A DNA stretch of 34,533 bases from an uncultured Paracoccaceae bacterium (GTDB lineage: Bacteria; Pseudomonadota; Alphaproteobacteria; Rhodobacterales; Rhodobacteraceae), in the NCBI GenBank assembly GCA_947503765.1, contig CANNFA010000007.1, positions 162,614-197,146 on the forward strand, in the 5' to 3' direction. Positions 1-8,545 of this stretch are shown here, piece after piece (the first letter of the stretch is position 1; each line of letters opens with the position of its first letter). The notes beneath the pieces were generated by a model. The model saw only the letters and a list, made by a program, of their open reading frames with translations, made no database searches and was not told where the DNA came from. Made by a program: the position numbers and the translations under genes.

Positions 1-113
1 CCAGGAACACGGCCGGGTCCAATTGCCCCATGCAGCCTTGACTTGAATCAACGCCATACCTGCCCGCCCCGGTTCATATTTGCCCATGCATGTGTGAACG
101 GGAGACCAGAATC

Positions 114-2498
114 ATGCCCAATTCCCCAGAAGCGATTTTCTTTGACGATCTGCGCCGCGCCGATGTCGCGCTTGTCGGCGGCAAGAATTCCTCGCTCGGG
201 GAAATGGTGCAGGAACTGGGATCGGTGGGCATCCGCGTTCCGCCGGGGTTTGCGACCACCTCGGACGCCTTTCGCAACTATATCGCGGCGAACGACCTGG
301 GCGAAATCATCGACGGGGCGATGGAGGACCTGGACGCCGGCAAGATCACCCTGCAACAGGCGGGTACGACGATCCGCGCGGCCATCGTCGCGGGCGACTG
401 GCCGGCCGCGACCGAGGCGGCGATCCGCGAGGCGTATCGCACGCTGGCCGACCGCGCGGACCAGCCAAACCTGCCGGTCGCCGTCCGTTCCAGCGCGACG
501 GCCGAGGATCTGCCGGATGCGAGTTTCGCGGGCCAGCAGGAAACCTTCCTCAATGTCGTCGGAGAGGAGGCGCTGCTTGCCGCCTGCCGCAAATGCTATG
601 CGTCGCTGTTCACCGACCGCGCGATCACCTATCGCAAGGTCAAGGGGTTCGATCACGCGGAAATCGCCCTTTCGGTCGGCGTGCAGCAGATGGTGCGGTC
701 CGATATCGGCGGCTCGGGCGTCATGTTCTCGATCGACACGGAATCGGGCTTTGACCGGATCGTGCTGATCAACGCGGCCTGGGGTCTGGGCGAAACGGTC
801 GTGCAGGGGGCCGTCACCCCCGACGAATTCCAGGTCTACAAGCCGTTTCTGGACCGCCCCGGCATCGTGCCCGTGATCGAGCGGAAACTGGGCGCGAAAG
901 AGATCAAGATGATCCATTCGGGGGCGGGCGACGCGTCCCCCGTCCGCACCGTGCCGACATCGAAGGCCGAGCGCGCACAATATGTCCTGACCGATGACGA
1001 GGTGCTCGATCTGGCGCGTCAGGCGGTCACGATCGAGCAGCATTACGGCCTGCCGATGGACATGGAATGGGCCAAGGACGGCAATACCGGCGAGTTGTTC
1101 ATCGTCCAGGCCCGCCCCGAAACGGTTCAGTCCCGCATCGAGGCCGGCGCCTTGCGCAGCTTCAGCATCGCCGATCATGGCCGCACGCTGATCACGGGGC
1201 TGTCGGTGGGCGAGCAGATCGCCACCGGGCAGGTCTGCCTGATCGAGGATGTCGCGGACATGGATCGCTTCGTCGATGGCGCGGTGCTCGTCACCTCCAC
1301 CACCGACCCGGACTGGGTGCCGATCATGAAACGCGCCTCTGCCATCGTGACCGATCACGGCGGCCGGACCAGCCATGCGGCGATCGTCAGCCGCGAGCTT
1401 GGCGTGCCGGCCATCGTCGGCTGCGGGCGGGCGACCCATGTCCTGCACGACCAGCAGGAGGTGACGGTCTGCTGCGCCGAGGGCGATCAGGGCTTCGTCT
1501 ACGAGGGGATCGCCGACTTCACGGTAGAAGAGCTTGATCTGGACAATGTGCCGGATACCCGAACCAAGGTCATGCTGAACCTCGCCAATCCCGCGACCGC
1601 CGCGCGGTGGTGGCGCCTGCCGGCCGATGGCGTGGGGCTGGCGCGCATGGAATTCGTGGTCTCCAACACGATCCGCGTCCACCCCGAGGCGCTGGTGCAT
1701 TTCGACGACATCCACGATGCGCAGGTGCGCGAAGAGATCGAGACGCTGACAGCGGGCTATCCGGACAAGGCCGAATATTTCGTCGACCAGCTCGCGCTCG
1801 GCCTGTCGCGGATCGCCGCCGTCGCCTATCCGAACCCGATGATCCTGCGGATGAGCGATTTCAAGTCCAACGAATACGCCGACCTCCTGGGCGGGCGGCA
1901 GTTCGAACCCGATGAGGCCAACCCGATGATCGGCTGGCGCGGGGCCTCGCGCTACTACGATCCGGCCTACAGGGACGGCTTCCGGCTGGAATGCCGCGCC
2001 GTGCACCGACTGCGCGAGAGGATGGGATTCGACAACGTGCTGGTCATGATCCCCTTCTGCCGCACGCCCGAGGAAGCGGACCGGGTACTTGCCGTCATGG
2101 CGGAAGAGGGGCTGACGCGCGGCGAAGCCGGCCTTGAGGTCTACGTGATGTGCGAGGTGCCCTCGAACGTGATCCTCGCCGAGGAATTCGCCAAGCGTTT
2201 CGACGGGTTCTCCATCGGCTCGAACGACCTGACGCAGCTGACATTGGGCATCGACCGCGACAGCGACAAGCTTGCGGGGCTGTTCGACGAACGCCACGCG
2301 GCGGTTCAGTGGATGATCCGCACGGTGATCGCCAAGGCGCACGAGGCCGGGGTGAAGGTCGGGCTGTGCGGGCAGGCACCCTCGAACTATCCCGATTTCG
2401 CACAGGTGCTGGTCACGGCGGGGATCGATTCGATCTCGGTCACGCCGGACAGCTTTCTGCAGGTGAAGGATCACGTCGCCAGGGCCGAGCGGACCTGA
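114..2498 (+). CDS. ppsA: phosphoenolpyruvate synthase
   Basis: Converts pyruvate, ATP and water to PEP, AMP and phosphate, the entry step of gluconeogenesis from three-carbon acids; cytosolic. The 794-residue product has the three-part PPDK/PpsA layout. The N-terminal nucleotide-grasp domain shows GGKNSSLGEM near residue 22 and VRSSATAEDLPDASFAGQQE near 130. The central swivelling domain has the phosphohistidine loop DHGGRTSHAAIVSRE with His421, the position used in E. coli PpsA. The C-terminal TIM barrel has IGSNDLTQLTLGIDRD and the catalytic Cys752 in CGQAPSN. I chose the ATG at 114 because GGGAG lies about 9 bases upstream; an in-frame ATG at 90 would add 8 residues without a clear ribosome site. 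It stands alone, with a stem-loop after it. Family assignment is very secure. Confidence 0.97.
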   Translation: MPNSPEAIFFDDLRRADVALVGGKNSSLGEMVQELGSVGIRVPPGFATTSDAFRNYIAANDLGEIIDGAMEDLDAGKITLQQAGTTIRAAIVAGDWPAATEAAIREAYRTLADRADQPNLPVAVRSSATAEDLPDASFAGQQETFLNVVGEEALLAACRKCYASLFTDRAITYRKVKGFDHAEIALSVGVQQMVRSDIGGSGVMFSIDTESGFDRIVLINAAWGLGETVVQGAVTPDEFQVYKPFLDRPGIVPVIERKLGAKEIKMIHSGAGDASPVRTVPTSKAERAQYVLTDDEVLDLARQAVTIEQHYGLPMDMEWAKDGNTGELFIVQARPETVQSRIEAGALRSFSIADHGRTLITGLSVGEQIATGQVCLIEDVADMDRFVDGAVLVTSTTDPDWVPIMKRASAIVTDHGGRTSHAAIVSRELGVPAIVGCGRATHVLHDQQEVTVCCAEGDQGFVYEGIADFTVEELDLDNVPDTRTKVMLNLANPATAARWWRLPADGVGLARMEFVVSNTIRVHPEALVHFDDIHDAQVREEIETLTAGYPDKAEYFVDQLALGLSRIAAVAYPNPMILRMSDFKSNEYADLLGGRQFEPDEANPMIGWRGASRYYDPAYRDGFRLECRAVHRLRERMGFDNVLVMIPFCRTPEEADRVLAVMAEEGLTRGEAGLEVYVMCEVPSNVILAEEFAKRFDGFSIGSNDLTQLTLGIDRDSDKLAGLFDERHAAVQWMIRTVIAKAHEAGVKVGLCGQAPSNYPDFAQVLVTAGIDSISVTPDSFLQVKDHVARAERT

Positions 2499-2544
2499 GC
2501 CTTCCTGCGGCGCGCCCGCGCCCTTGCGCGCCGGGATCGGCGAA

Positions 2545-2583
2545 AATTCCGCCCCGGCAGCAAGGCCTGCACCGGGCGGAATT
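2545..2583 (+). terminator. stem-loop downstream of ppsA
   Basis: AATTCCGCCC at 2545-2554 is perfectly complementary to GGGCGGAATT at 2574-2583, and the 19-base interior contains a further GCAG/CTGC pair. It lies 47 bases after the ppsA stop and before zapE. No T-run follows, so it may be a weak or Rho-assisted terminator or an mRNA-stabilising end. Confidence 0.5.
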
Positions 2584-2682
2584 GCCCGGATGCGCGATCA
2601 GAACCTTCGGGAATGATCGGACCTCGGATTGCCGGGCCGGGGCGGCCTTTCCTTGCCCGGCATGGCGGTCTATGCCGGGCGC

Positions 2683-3759
2683 ATGGGCGAGCGTATTCAG
2701 GACATCTTCGAGGCCCGCGTGGCCGAAGGGGCGCTGACCGCCGATCCGGCGCAGCGCGCCATCCTGCCCGAACTGGAGCGGATCCGCGCCTGGTTCGCGT
2801 CCGCCCCCGCGCCGAAGCGGGGCTTGCGCGGGCTGTTCGCGCGCGCCCCCGAGCCGCCCGAGGGTCTGTACCTCTGGGGCGGGGTGGGGCGCGGCAAGTC
2901 GATGTTGATGGACCTGTTCTTTGCCGCAGTGCCGGCCGAAAACAAGCGCCGGGTGCATTTCCATGCCTTCATGCAGGAAATCCATGACGGCATGTTCGCG
3001 GCGCGCAAGACCGGGGTGGACGACGCCCTGCGCCCGGTGGCCGAGGCGGTGGCGGCCGAGGTGCGGCTCTTGTGCTTCGACGAGATGCAGATCACCGACA
3101 TCGCCGATGCGATGATCGTCGGGCGGCTGTTCGCGGTGCTCTTCGAGGCCGGCGTGGTGGTGGTGGCAACGTCGAACCGGGCGCCGGACGAGCTGTACAA
3201 GAACGGGCTGAGCCGCGAGCATTTCCTGCCCTTCATCGACCGGATCAAGACGGCGATGCGGGTGGTGCATCTGCGCTCGGCCACCGATTACCGGCAGGAC
3301 ATGCTTGCCGGCTCGGCGGTGTATTTCACGCCCGCCGATGCGGCCGCGCGCGCGGCGATCGACGCGCTTTGGGCCGACCTGACCGGCGGCGACTGGGCGC
3401 CGCTGGTGCTGCGCGTCAAGGGCCGCGACGTGGTGCTGCCCGGCTTCGGGGGCGGCGTGGCGCGCGCCGAGTTCTGGGAGCTGTGCGGCCGGCCGCTGGG
3501 GCCGGCCGATTACCTGGCCATCGCAGAGGCGGTGCGGGTGCTGATCCTCGAGGACATCCCGCGCCTGTCGCGGTCCAACTTCAACGAGGCGAAGCGGTTC
3601 GTCACCCTGATCGACGCGCTGTACGAGGCGCGGGTGCGGCTGATCGCGTCCGCCGCCGACATGCCCGAGCGGCTATATATCGAGGGCGAGGGCAGTTTCG
3701 AATTCGAACGCACCGCCAGCCGGCTGCGGGAGATGCAGGCAGAGGATTGGGGGACATGA
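2683..3759 (+). CDS. zapE: cell division protein ZapE / AFG1-like ATPase
   Basis: P-loop ATPase of the AFG1/LACE1/ZapE family. In E. coli ZapE acts on the FtsZ ring under stress; mitochondrial AFG1 supports turnover of oxidase subunits. Seen here: Walker A GGVGRGKSMLMD at about residue 66, Walker B LCFDEMQITDIADAM near 129, the sensor-like stretch VVVATSNRAPDELYKNGL, and the C-terminal RFVTLIDALYE region typical of the family. The length of about 358 residues matches the usual 350-380. The start is uncertain: ATG 2683 gives the usual N-terminus (ERIQDIFEARVAEGAL), ATG 2662 adds 7 residues, TTG 2629 adds 18, and none has a strong ribosome site. The stop overlaps the start of thpR (ATGA), so the two are probably co-translated. 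Confidence 0.92.
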   Translation: MGERIQDIFEARVAEGALTADPAQRAILPELERIRAWFASAPAPKRGLRGLFARAPEPPEGLYLWGGVGRGKSMLMDLFFAAVPAENKRRVHFHAFMQEIHDGMFAARKTGVDDALRPVAEAVAAEVRLLCFDEMQITDIADAMIVGRLFAVLFEAGVVVVATSNRAPDELYKNGLSREHFLPFIDRIKTAMRVVHLRSATDYRQDMLAGSAVYFTPADAAARAAIDALWADLTGGDWAPLVLRVKGRDVVLPGFGGGVARAEFWELCGRPLGPADYLAIAEAVRVLILEDIPRLSRSNFNEAKRFVTLIDALYEARVRLIASAADMPERLYIEGEGSFEFERTASRLREMQAEDWGT

Positions 3760-4331
3760 TGCGCGCGTTCGTGGGCATAGAGCTGCCCGATACGGTGGCC
3801 GATATACTGGCCGATCTGCAGGACCGGCTGCCGGCCGGGCGGCTGACCGACCCCGAGGCGTTTCACCTGACGCTGGCCTTCCTGGACGACCAGCCCGACG
3901 ACACCCTCGAAGCGTTGCACCTTGCCCTGTCGGAGGTGGCGCTGCCGCCGTTTTCCGTCCAGGTTCGCGGCCTGGGCACCTTCGGGCGGCGCGCGCCGCA
4001 GGCGCTTTGGGCCGGGGTGGCGCGCAATCCGTCCCTTGCCGGCCTGCACGGCAAGGTGCGCGGCGCGGCGCATCGGGCCGGGATCGTGCTGCGCCGCGAA
4101 CGGTTCCGCCCGCATGTGACGCTGGCGCGGTTCGGCGAGCCGCTGCTGCCCGAAGAGCTGGAAAAGCTGCGCCGGTTTCTCGAACGCTTCGACGGCTATC
4201 CCGCGCCGCCGTTCGAGGTGGCGTCCTTTACCCTGTACCGGTCGATCCTGACCAAATCGGGCCCCGTGCACGAGCCATTGGCCGAGTATCCGCTTCAGGA
4301 GGCACAGCAGACCGGCGAGCCGCAGCCATGA
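3756..4331 (+). CDS. thpR: RNA 2',3'-cyclic phosphodiesterase (LigT/ThpR)
   Basis: Member of the 2H phosphoesterase superfamily, which hydrolyses 2',3'-cyclic phosphate ends of RNA to 2'-phosphates and can ligate tRNA halves in vitro. Both catalytic HxTx motifs are present: H37-L-T39 in FHLTLAFL and H120-V-T122 in FRPHVTLARF. The 191-residue length is normal for bacterial ThpR. The gene starts inside the zapE stop codon (ATG 3756, TGA 3757-3759); a second ATG follows directly at 3759. The final 15 residues are rich in Gln, Glu and Pro and are probably disordered. It converges on folC. Confidence 0.93.
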   Translation: MMRAFVGIELPDTVADILADLQDRLPAGRLTDPEAFHLTLAFLDDQPDDTLEALHLALSEVALPPFSVQVRGLGTFGRRAPQALWAGVARNPSLAGLHGKVRGAAHRAGIVLRRERFRPHVTLARFGEPLLPEELEKLRRFLERFDGYPAPPFEVASFTLYRSILTKSGPVHEPLAEYPLQEAQQTGEPQP

Positions 4332-4434
4332 CCGCCGCCCGGCCCCTGTGCATCCCGCGCCTGTCATCCGCCCGCCGCCTTTTCGTGCCCGATTGTCGCC
4401 TCAACATGGCGCGCAGAGGTTAAAATGCTGTTAA

Positions 4435-4466
4435 CAAAAGAAAAATGTTTCGCGCGCGAAACATTT
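4435..4466 (-). terminator. palindromic Rho-independent terminator of folC
   Basis: Positions 4443-4466 form a perfect 24-base palindrome with half-site AAATGTTTCGCG. Read on the minus strand, it is followed directly by a T-rich tract (complement of 4435-4442), as expected for an intrinsic terminator of accD-folC. A second inverted repeat, GTTAA-N7-TTAAC, lies alongside at 4419-4435. The element sits between the convergent thpR and folC genes and could act in both directions, but the T-tract favours the minus strand. Confidence 0.75.
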
Positions 4467-4483
4467 GGCTGGCGCGGCGCGTC

Positions 4484-5767
4484 TCAGGCGTTGTCGCGCA
4501 GCACCTCGCCGGCAAGATAGAGCGAGCCGCAGATCAGGATCCGCGCCGCCGGCGTTTCCGCCGCGATGGCGCGCAAGGCCGCCTCGACCGACCCGGCCTC
4601 GGCCGCGCGCAGACCCACGGCGCGCGCCGCCGCGGCGGTTTCGGCCGCGGGCAGCGTCGCCTCCGTATCCGCGATGCCCACCGCGTGCAGACCCTGCGCA
4701 AGCGGCGCAAGCGGTGCAAGATAGCCGCGCACATCCTTGCTGTTCAGCATCCCGCACACCAGATGGAGCGGTCGCGCGCGCAGGTCGCCAAGGGTCCGCG
4801 CCAGCGCCGCGCCCGCCGCCGGGTTGTGCCCGCCGTCAAGCCAAAGCTCCGCCTCGGGCGCGGCGTCCACCAGCGGCCCGCACGACAGAAGCTGCATCCG
4901 TGCCGGCCATTGCACCGCGGTCATCGCGGCCTCATACGCCGCCTCGCGCCGGTCCTCGGGCAGGTCCAGCTGCCGCATGGCCGCCAGCGCCATGCCGGCA
5001 TTGTCGAACTGGTGGTGCCCCAGCAGGCGCGGCAGCGGCAGATCCAGCAGGCCGTCCTCGTCCTGGAAGACCAGCCGCCCATGTTCCGGCATGCAATGCC
5101 AGTGCTGGCCCTGCACCAGCAGCGGCGCGCCCAGCCGGGCGGCCTGCCGCTCGATCACCTCCAGCGCGGCATCCTGCTGCCGGCCGACGATGCAGGGCAC
5201 GCCGGGCTTCAGGATGCCCGCCTTCTCGAAGGCGATCGCGTCCAGCGTGTCGCCGAGATAGGATTGATGGTCCAGCGAGACCGGCGTGATGATCGTCAGC
5301 GCCGGGTCCACCACGTTGGTCGCATCCAGCCGCCCGCCCAGCCCGACCTCGAGCAGGGTGTAATCCGCCGGCACCCGCGAAAAGGCCAGCAGGGCGGCGC
5401 AGGTGGTGATCTCGAAATAAGTGATCTCGGCCCCGCCATTGGCCGCGTCGCACTCGTCCAGCACTGCGGCCAACGCATCCTCGTCGATCAGCGTCCCGGC
5501 CAGCCGGATGCGTTCGTGGAACCGCACCAGATGCGGCGAGGTATAGGCATGGGCAGCCAGCCCTGCCCCCTCGATCCCGGCGCGCAGCATCGCCTGCACC
5601 GATCCCTTGCCGTTGGTGCCGGCGATGTGAATCACCGGCGGCAGGCTTTCCTGCGGATCACCCAGCGCATGCAAAAGGCGCCACACCCGGTCCAGCGTCA
5701 GGTCGATGATCTTCGGGTGCAGCGACATCATCCGCTCGAGGATGACGTCGGAACCTGCGCCGCTCAC
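4484..5767 (-). CDS. folC: bifunctional folylpolyglutamate synthase / dihydrofolate synthase
   Basis: ATP-dependent ligase that adds glutamate to dihydropteroate and then builds folate polyglutamates; cytosolic. The Mur-ligase-type P-loop [10 protein letters not shown] spans about residues 48-57, followed by the family motif [17 protein letters not shown]. The central-domain segments [17 protein letters not shown] and [21 protein letters not shown] are present, as is [11 protein letters not shown] in the C-terminal domain. The length of 427 residues is normal. Its start overlaps the accD stop by 4 bases (ATGA), so the two are translationally coupled, an order common in alphaproteobacteria. 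A palindromic terminator follows. Confidence 0.96.
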   Translation of the reverse strand: MSGAGSDVILERMMSLHPKIIDLTLDRVWRLLHALGDPQESLPPVIHIAGTNGKGSVQAMLRAGIEGAGLAAHAYTSPHLVRFHERIRLAGTLIDEDALAAVLDECDAANGGAEITYFEITTCAALLAFSRVPADYTLLEVGLGGRLDATNVVDPALTIITPVSLDHQSYLGDTLDAIAFEKAGILKPGVPCIVGRQQDAALEVIERQAARLGAPLLVQGQHWHCMPEHGRLVFQDEDGLLDLPLPRLLGHHQFDNAGMALAAMRQLDLPEDRREAAYEAAMTAVQWPARMQLLSCGPLVDAAPEAELWLDGGHNPAAGAALARTLGDLRARPLHLVCGMLNSKDVRGYLAPLAPLAQGLHAVGIADTEATLPAAETAAAARAVGLRAAEAGSVEAALRAIAAETPAARILICGSLYLAGEVLRDNA

Positions 5768-6723
5768 CTGGGCGCGGCCTTCGCCTCGTCCCCGGCCTTC
5801 GCTTCGGCATCGTCCGGCGGGGCGGGCAGCTCGGGCGCCTCGACCGGCGCGGGCAGATCGCCCATCACCGCCGGCGGCAGACCCAGCAGCATCCGGGTGA
5901 TCCCGATCAGCTCGTCGCGCATCCGGCCGCGGTGCGTCACCCGGTCAAGCATGCCGTGATCCAGCAGGTATTCGGCGCGCTGGAACCCCTCGGGCAGTTT
6001 CTCGCGGATGGTCTGTTCGATGACCCGCGGGCCGGCGAAACAGATCAGCGCGTTCGGCTCGGCGATATGCACGTCGCCAAGCATCGCGTAGGACGCGGTG
6101 ACGCCGCCGGTCGTGGGATGGGTCAGCACCACGATATAGGGCAGCCCGGCCTCTTTCAGCATCTCGACCGCGACCGTGGTGCGCGGCATCTGCATCAGCG
6201 ACAGGATGCCTTCCTGCATCCGCGCGCCGCCGGCGGCGGAGAACAGGATCAGCGGCAGGTTCGCCGCCACCGCGCGCTCTGCGGCGGCAATGATGGCGTT
6301 GCCGACATACATCCCCATCGACCCGCCCATGAAGCTGAAATCCTGCGCCGCGCAGATGACCGGCGTGCGCCCGATCTCGCCCTGGGCGACCAGCATCGCC
6401 TCTTTCTCGCCGGTGGCGCGCTGGGCGGCGCGCATGCGTTCGGGATAGCGTTTCTGATCGCGGAATTGCAGCGGATCGGCCAGCGGCTCGGGGACCGCCA
6501 CCTCGGCAAAGGTGCCGCCGTCGAACAGCGCGGCAAAGCGGGCGCGCGGGGTGATCGGCATGTGATGGTCGCAATTGGTGCAGACGTTCAGGTTGTCCGA
6601 CACCTCGCGGTGAAACAGCATGGTGCCGCATTCGGGGCACTTGGTCCACAGGTTCTCGGGCGTCTCGCGGCGCGAGAACAGCGAATTGATCTTGGGACGG
6701 ACGTAGTTGGAGATCCAGTTCAT
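5764..6723 (-). CDS. accD: acetyl-CoA carboxylase carboxyltransferase subunit beta
   Basis: Beta subunit of the carboxyltransferase that moves CO2 from carboxybiotin to acetyl-CoA, giving malonyl-CoA for fatty acid synthesis; works with AccA. The N-terminal four-cysteine zinc ribbon is complete (Cys29, Cys32, Cys48, Cys51 in CPECG and CTNCDHH). The crotonase-fold core includes [14 protein letters not shown]-like glycine loops (here [14 protein letters not shown]), [17 protein letters not shown] and [16 protein letters not shown]. The C-terminal 35 residues form an Ala/Pro/acidic tail seen in related bacteria. The start at 6723 has only a weak ribosome site, but the N-terminus [12 protein letters not shown] is typical. 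The upstream CPBP gene is 75 bases away on the same strand. Confidence 0.97.
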   Translation of the reverse strand: MNWISNYVRPKINSLFSRRETPENLWTKCPECGTMLFHREVSDNLNVCTNCDHHMPITPRARFAALFDGGTFAEVAVPEPLADPLQFRDQKRYPERMRAAQRATGEKEAMLVAQGEIGRTPVICAAQDFSFMGGSMGMYVGNAIIAAAERAVAANLPLILFSAAGGARMQEGILSLMQMPRTTVAVEMLKEAGLPYIVVLTHPTTGGVTASYAMLGDVHIAEPNALICFAGPRVIEQTIREKLPEGFQRAEYLLDHGMLDRVTHRGRMRDELIGITRMLLGLPPAVMGDLPAPVEAPELPAPPDDAEAKAGDEAKAAPR

Positions 6724-6798
6724 CGCGGGCCATGGCTTGCTGTTTGGGGTCAGATAGTCGCCGGGGGCGCGAATTGCAATCGGCGCGGCGCCGGGCGG

Positions 6799-7665
6799 TC
6801 AGCGCACCAGAACGCGGCGCAGCGCGGCCCAGGCGACCAGCAGCACCGCGATATCCGCCACGATCAGCCAGCCGGAAATCGCCCCCGGATCCGGCGCGAC
6901 GAACAGCGCAAGGCCGGGAATCGCGCCGTCGGTCGACAGGATCAGCAGCGCGCCGGCATTGTTGGCGAAATGCAGCCCCCAGGCGGCGCCGAGGCTGCCG
7001 GTGGCGGCGGTCAGGTCGGCGGCCAGCAGCCCGATGATCGCGGTGGCCAGCACGATCAGCCAGGCCTCGGCGCCGCCGCCCGGCTCGTAATGCAGCAGCC
7101 CGAACAGCGCCGAGGGCAGCACCGCCCAGGCCAGCGGCGAGGCGAAGCGCGCGGCGAGCTGTTGCAGCAGGTAGCCGCGAAACACCATCTCCTCGGCCAT
7201 GGTCTGCACCGCGATCCCGGCCAGCGCCAGCGGCAGCAGCGCCGCCCAGATGCGCGGATCGAGGTTCGCGGCCGCGTCGTTGACCGCGAACCAGCCGGCC
7301 AGCGCCAGCCCCTGAATGACGCCGATCACCAGCGCGGCGACCGCGAAATCCCGGCCCAGCCGGGCGCGCGGGCCGAACAGGCTGGCGGCGGTGCGGCGGT
7401 GCAGCAGCCGTACCGCCAGGACCGGCCCCAGCGCCAGCCAGCCGAACCCCGCCAGAAGCAGCAGCACCGCAATCGGCATGTCCGCCCCCGGCAGTGCCGC
7501 AGCCGGCATCCCGAACAGCCCGACCAGCAGCACCGCCGTCAGGTTGAGCCCGCCCAGAAAGACCGCAACGCACAGGCCGGTGCCCAGCAGCAGCCGCCAC
7601 AATTCCGGCTTGCGCCGCGCGGGCGCGGCAAATGCCTCCAGCCGTGCCGTCCGGTTGTTCGTCAT
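6799..7665 (-). CDS. CPBP family intramembrane glutamic endopeptidase
   Basis: Integral membrane protein of the CPBP (CAAX protease and bacteriocin-processing, Abi) family. The family motifs are intact: Glu158-Glu159 and Arg163 in AEEMVFRGYL, Phe188 and His192 in FGLLHY, and His232 in LHFANN. About seven to eight hydrophobic segments can be seen over 288 residues. The substrate is unknown; bacterial homologues have been linked to peptide processing, but nothing here points to a bacteriocin. A purine-rich ribosome site precedes the ATG at 7665. The gene lies upstream of accD on the same strand with a 75-base gap, so it may be cotranscribed with it without sharing function. Confidence 0.88.
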   Translation of the reverse strand: MTNNRTARLEAFAAPARRKPELWRLLLGTGLCVAVFLGGLNLTAVLLVGLFGMPAAALPGADMPIAVLLLLAGFGWLALGPVLAVRLLHRRTAASLFGPRARLGRDFAVAALVIGVIQGLALAGWFAVNDAAANLDPRIWAALLPLALAGIAVQTMAEEMVFRGYLLQQLAARFASPLAWAVLPSALFGLLHYEPGGGAEAWLIVLATAIIGLLAADLTAATGSLGAAWGLHFANNAGALLILSTDGAIPGLALFVAPDPGAISGWLIVADIAVLLVAWAALRRVLVR

Positions 7666-7894
7666 CCGCCCTCGCCTTCCATGTGCCGCCCGCGCCGTTC
7701 AGCACGAAACGCTTCACGCAGCCATACCGGCGTGCGCCGGATTTGTCCCGCCCGGCCGGGGCAAACGACGCGACGCGCATCCGGGCGATGAACCGGGCGC
7801 AGCCTTTGAACATCGCAAGATGCTGACGCATCCGAAGCGTTTGCCACCTGCGCAACTCTGCGCCGATCCCGCATCGGGGCGGGAGCGCATTCCG

Positions 7895-8545
7895 TCATGG
7901 CGGACAATACCCTTTCAGCGCGACGACCGGCCCACCGGCGGCGGCGGCATCCTCGGGGTCATGCGTGACCATCAATGCCGGCACGCCGCGCGCGGTCACA
8001 TGTCCGAAGGTGAAATCGCGCATCTCCTGGCGCAGCCCGGCATCGAGGTTCGAGAACGGCTCGTCCAGCAGCAGCGCGGCGGGCTCGGCCAGCAGGGTGC
8101 GCATCAGGGCGGCGCGGGCGCGCTGCCCGCCCGACAGCGTGGCCGGGTCGCGCGCATAGAGCCCGGCCAGACCGGCCTGCGCGAGCGCGGCCTCGACCGC
8201 CGCACGCCGGTTCGCGCGGCCGCGCAAGCCGGGCGGCAGGCCGAAGGCCAGGTTGTCGCCGACCGACAGGTGCGGAAACAGCAGCGCGTCCTGGAACATC
8301 AGCCCGATGCGCCGCGCCTCGGCCGGCAGGCCCGTCACATCGCGCCCGTTCAGGCGCACCCGTCCCGATGCGCGAAACCCATGCGCCAGATGCCCGCCGA
8401 TCGCATCCAGCAGGGTCGATTTCCCCACCCCCGACGGCCCCATGACAGTGACCACCTCGCCCGGCGGCACATGCAGCGTCAGCGGCCGGAACAGCGCGGC
8501 GCCGGTGGCGGGCCGGATGCAAAGCGCGTCGAGATCGAGGCTCAT
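7895..8545 (-). CDS. ynjD: ABC transporter ATP-binding protein, YnjD type
   Basis: Cytoplasmic ATPase of the YnjBCD importer. The 216-residue product has Walker A GPSGVGKSTLLDAIGG near residue 36, Q-loop LMFQDALLFPHLSVGDNLAF, the signature LSGGQRARAALMRTLL, Walker B ALLLDEPFSNLDAGL and the switch histidine in VTHDPEDAAA. It is short for an importer ATPase and lacks a C-terminal regulatory domain, like E. coli YnjD. The start overlaps the ynjC stop (ATGA), and it is the last gene of the cluster. On its own it would be hard to tell from thiamine-type ThiQ, but the neighbouring YnjB- and YnjF-like genes decide the family. The substrate is not known. Confidence 0.88.
   Translation of the reverse strand: MSLDLDALCIRPATGAALFRPLTLHVPPGEVVTVMGPSGVGKSTLLDAIGGHLAHGFRASGRVRLNGRDVTGLPAEARRIGLMFQDALLFPHLSVGDNLAFGLPPGLRGRANRRAAVEAALAQAGLAGLYARDPATLSGGQRARAALMRTLLAEPAALLLDEPFSNLDAGLRQEMRDFTFGHVTARGVPALMVTHDPEDAAAAGGPVVALKGYCPP

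Noticed and set aside
38-66. TTGACT at 38-43 as the -35 box of the ppsA promoter
   Set aside because: The -35 match is good, but no acceptable -10 box lies 16-18 bases downstream.
48-2474. 808-residue open frame on the minus strand opposite ppsA
   Set aside because: Arg/His/Gly-rich composition typical of an antisense shadow in high-GC DNA; the plus strand is an unmistakable PpsA with all catalytic residues.
5932-7791. 619-residue plus-strand frame across accD and the CPBP gene
   Set aside because: Low-complexity Gln/Arg/His-rich translation, antisense to two well-recognised genes.
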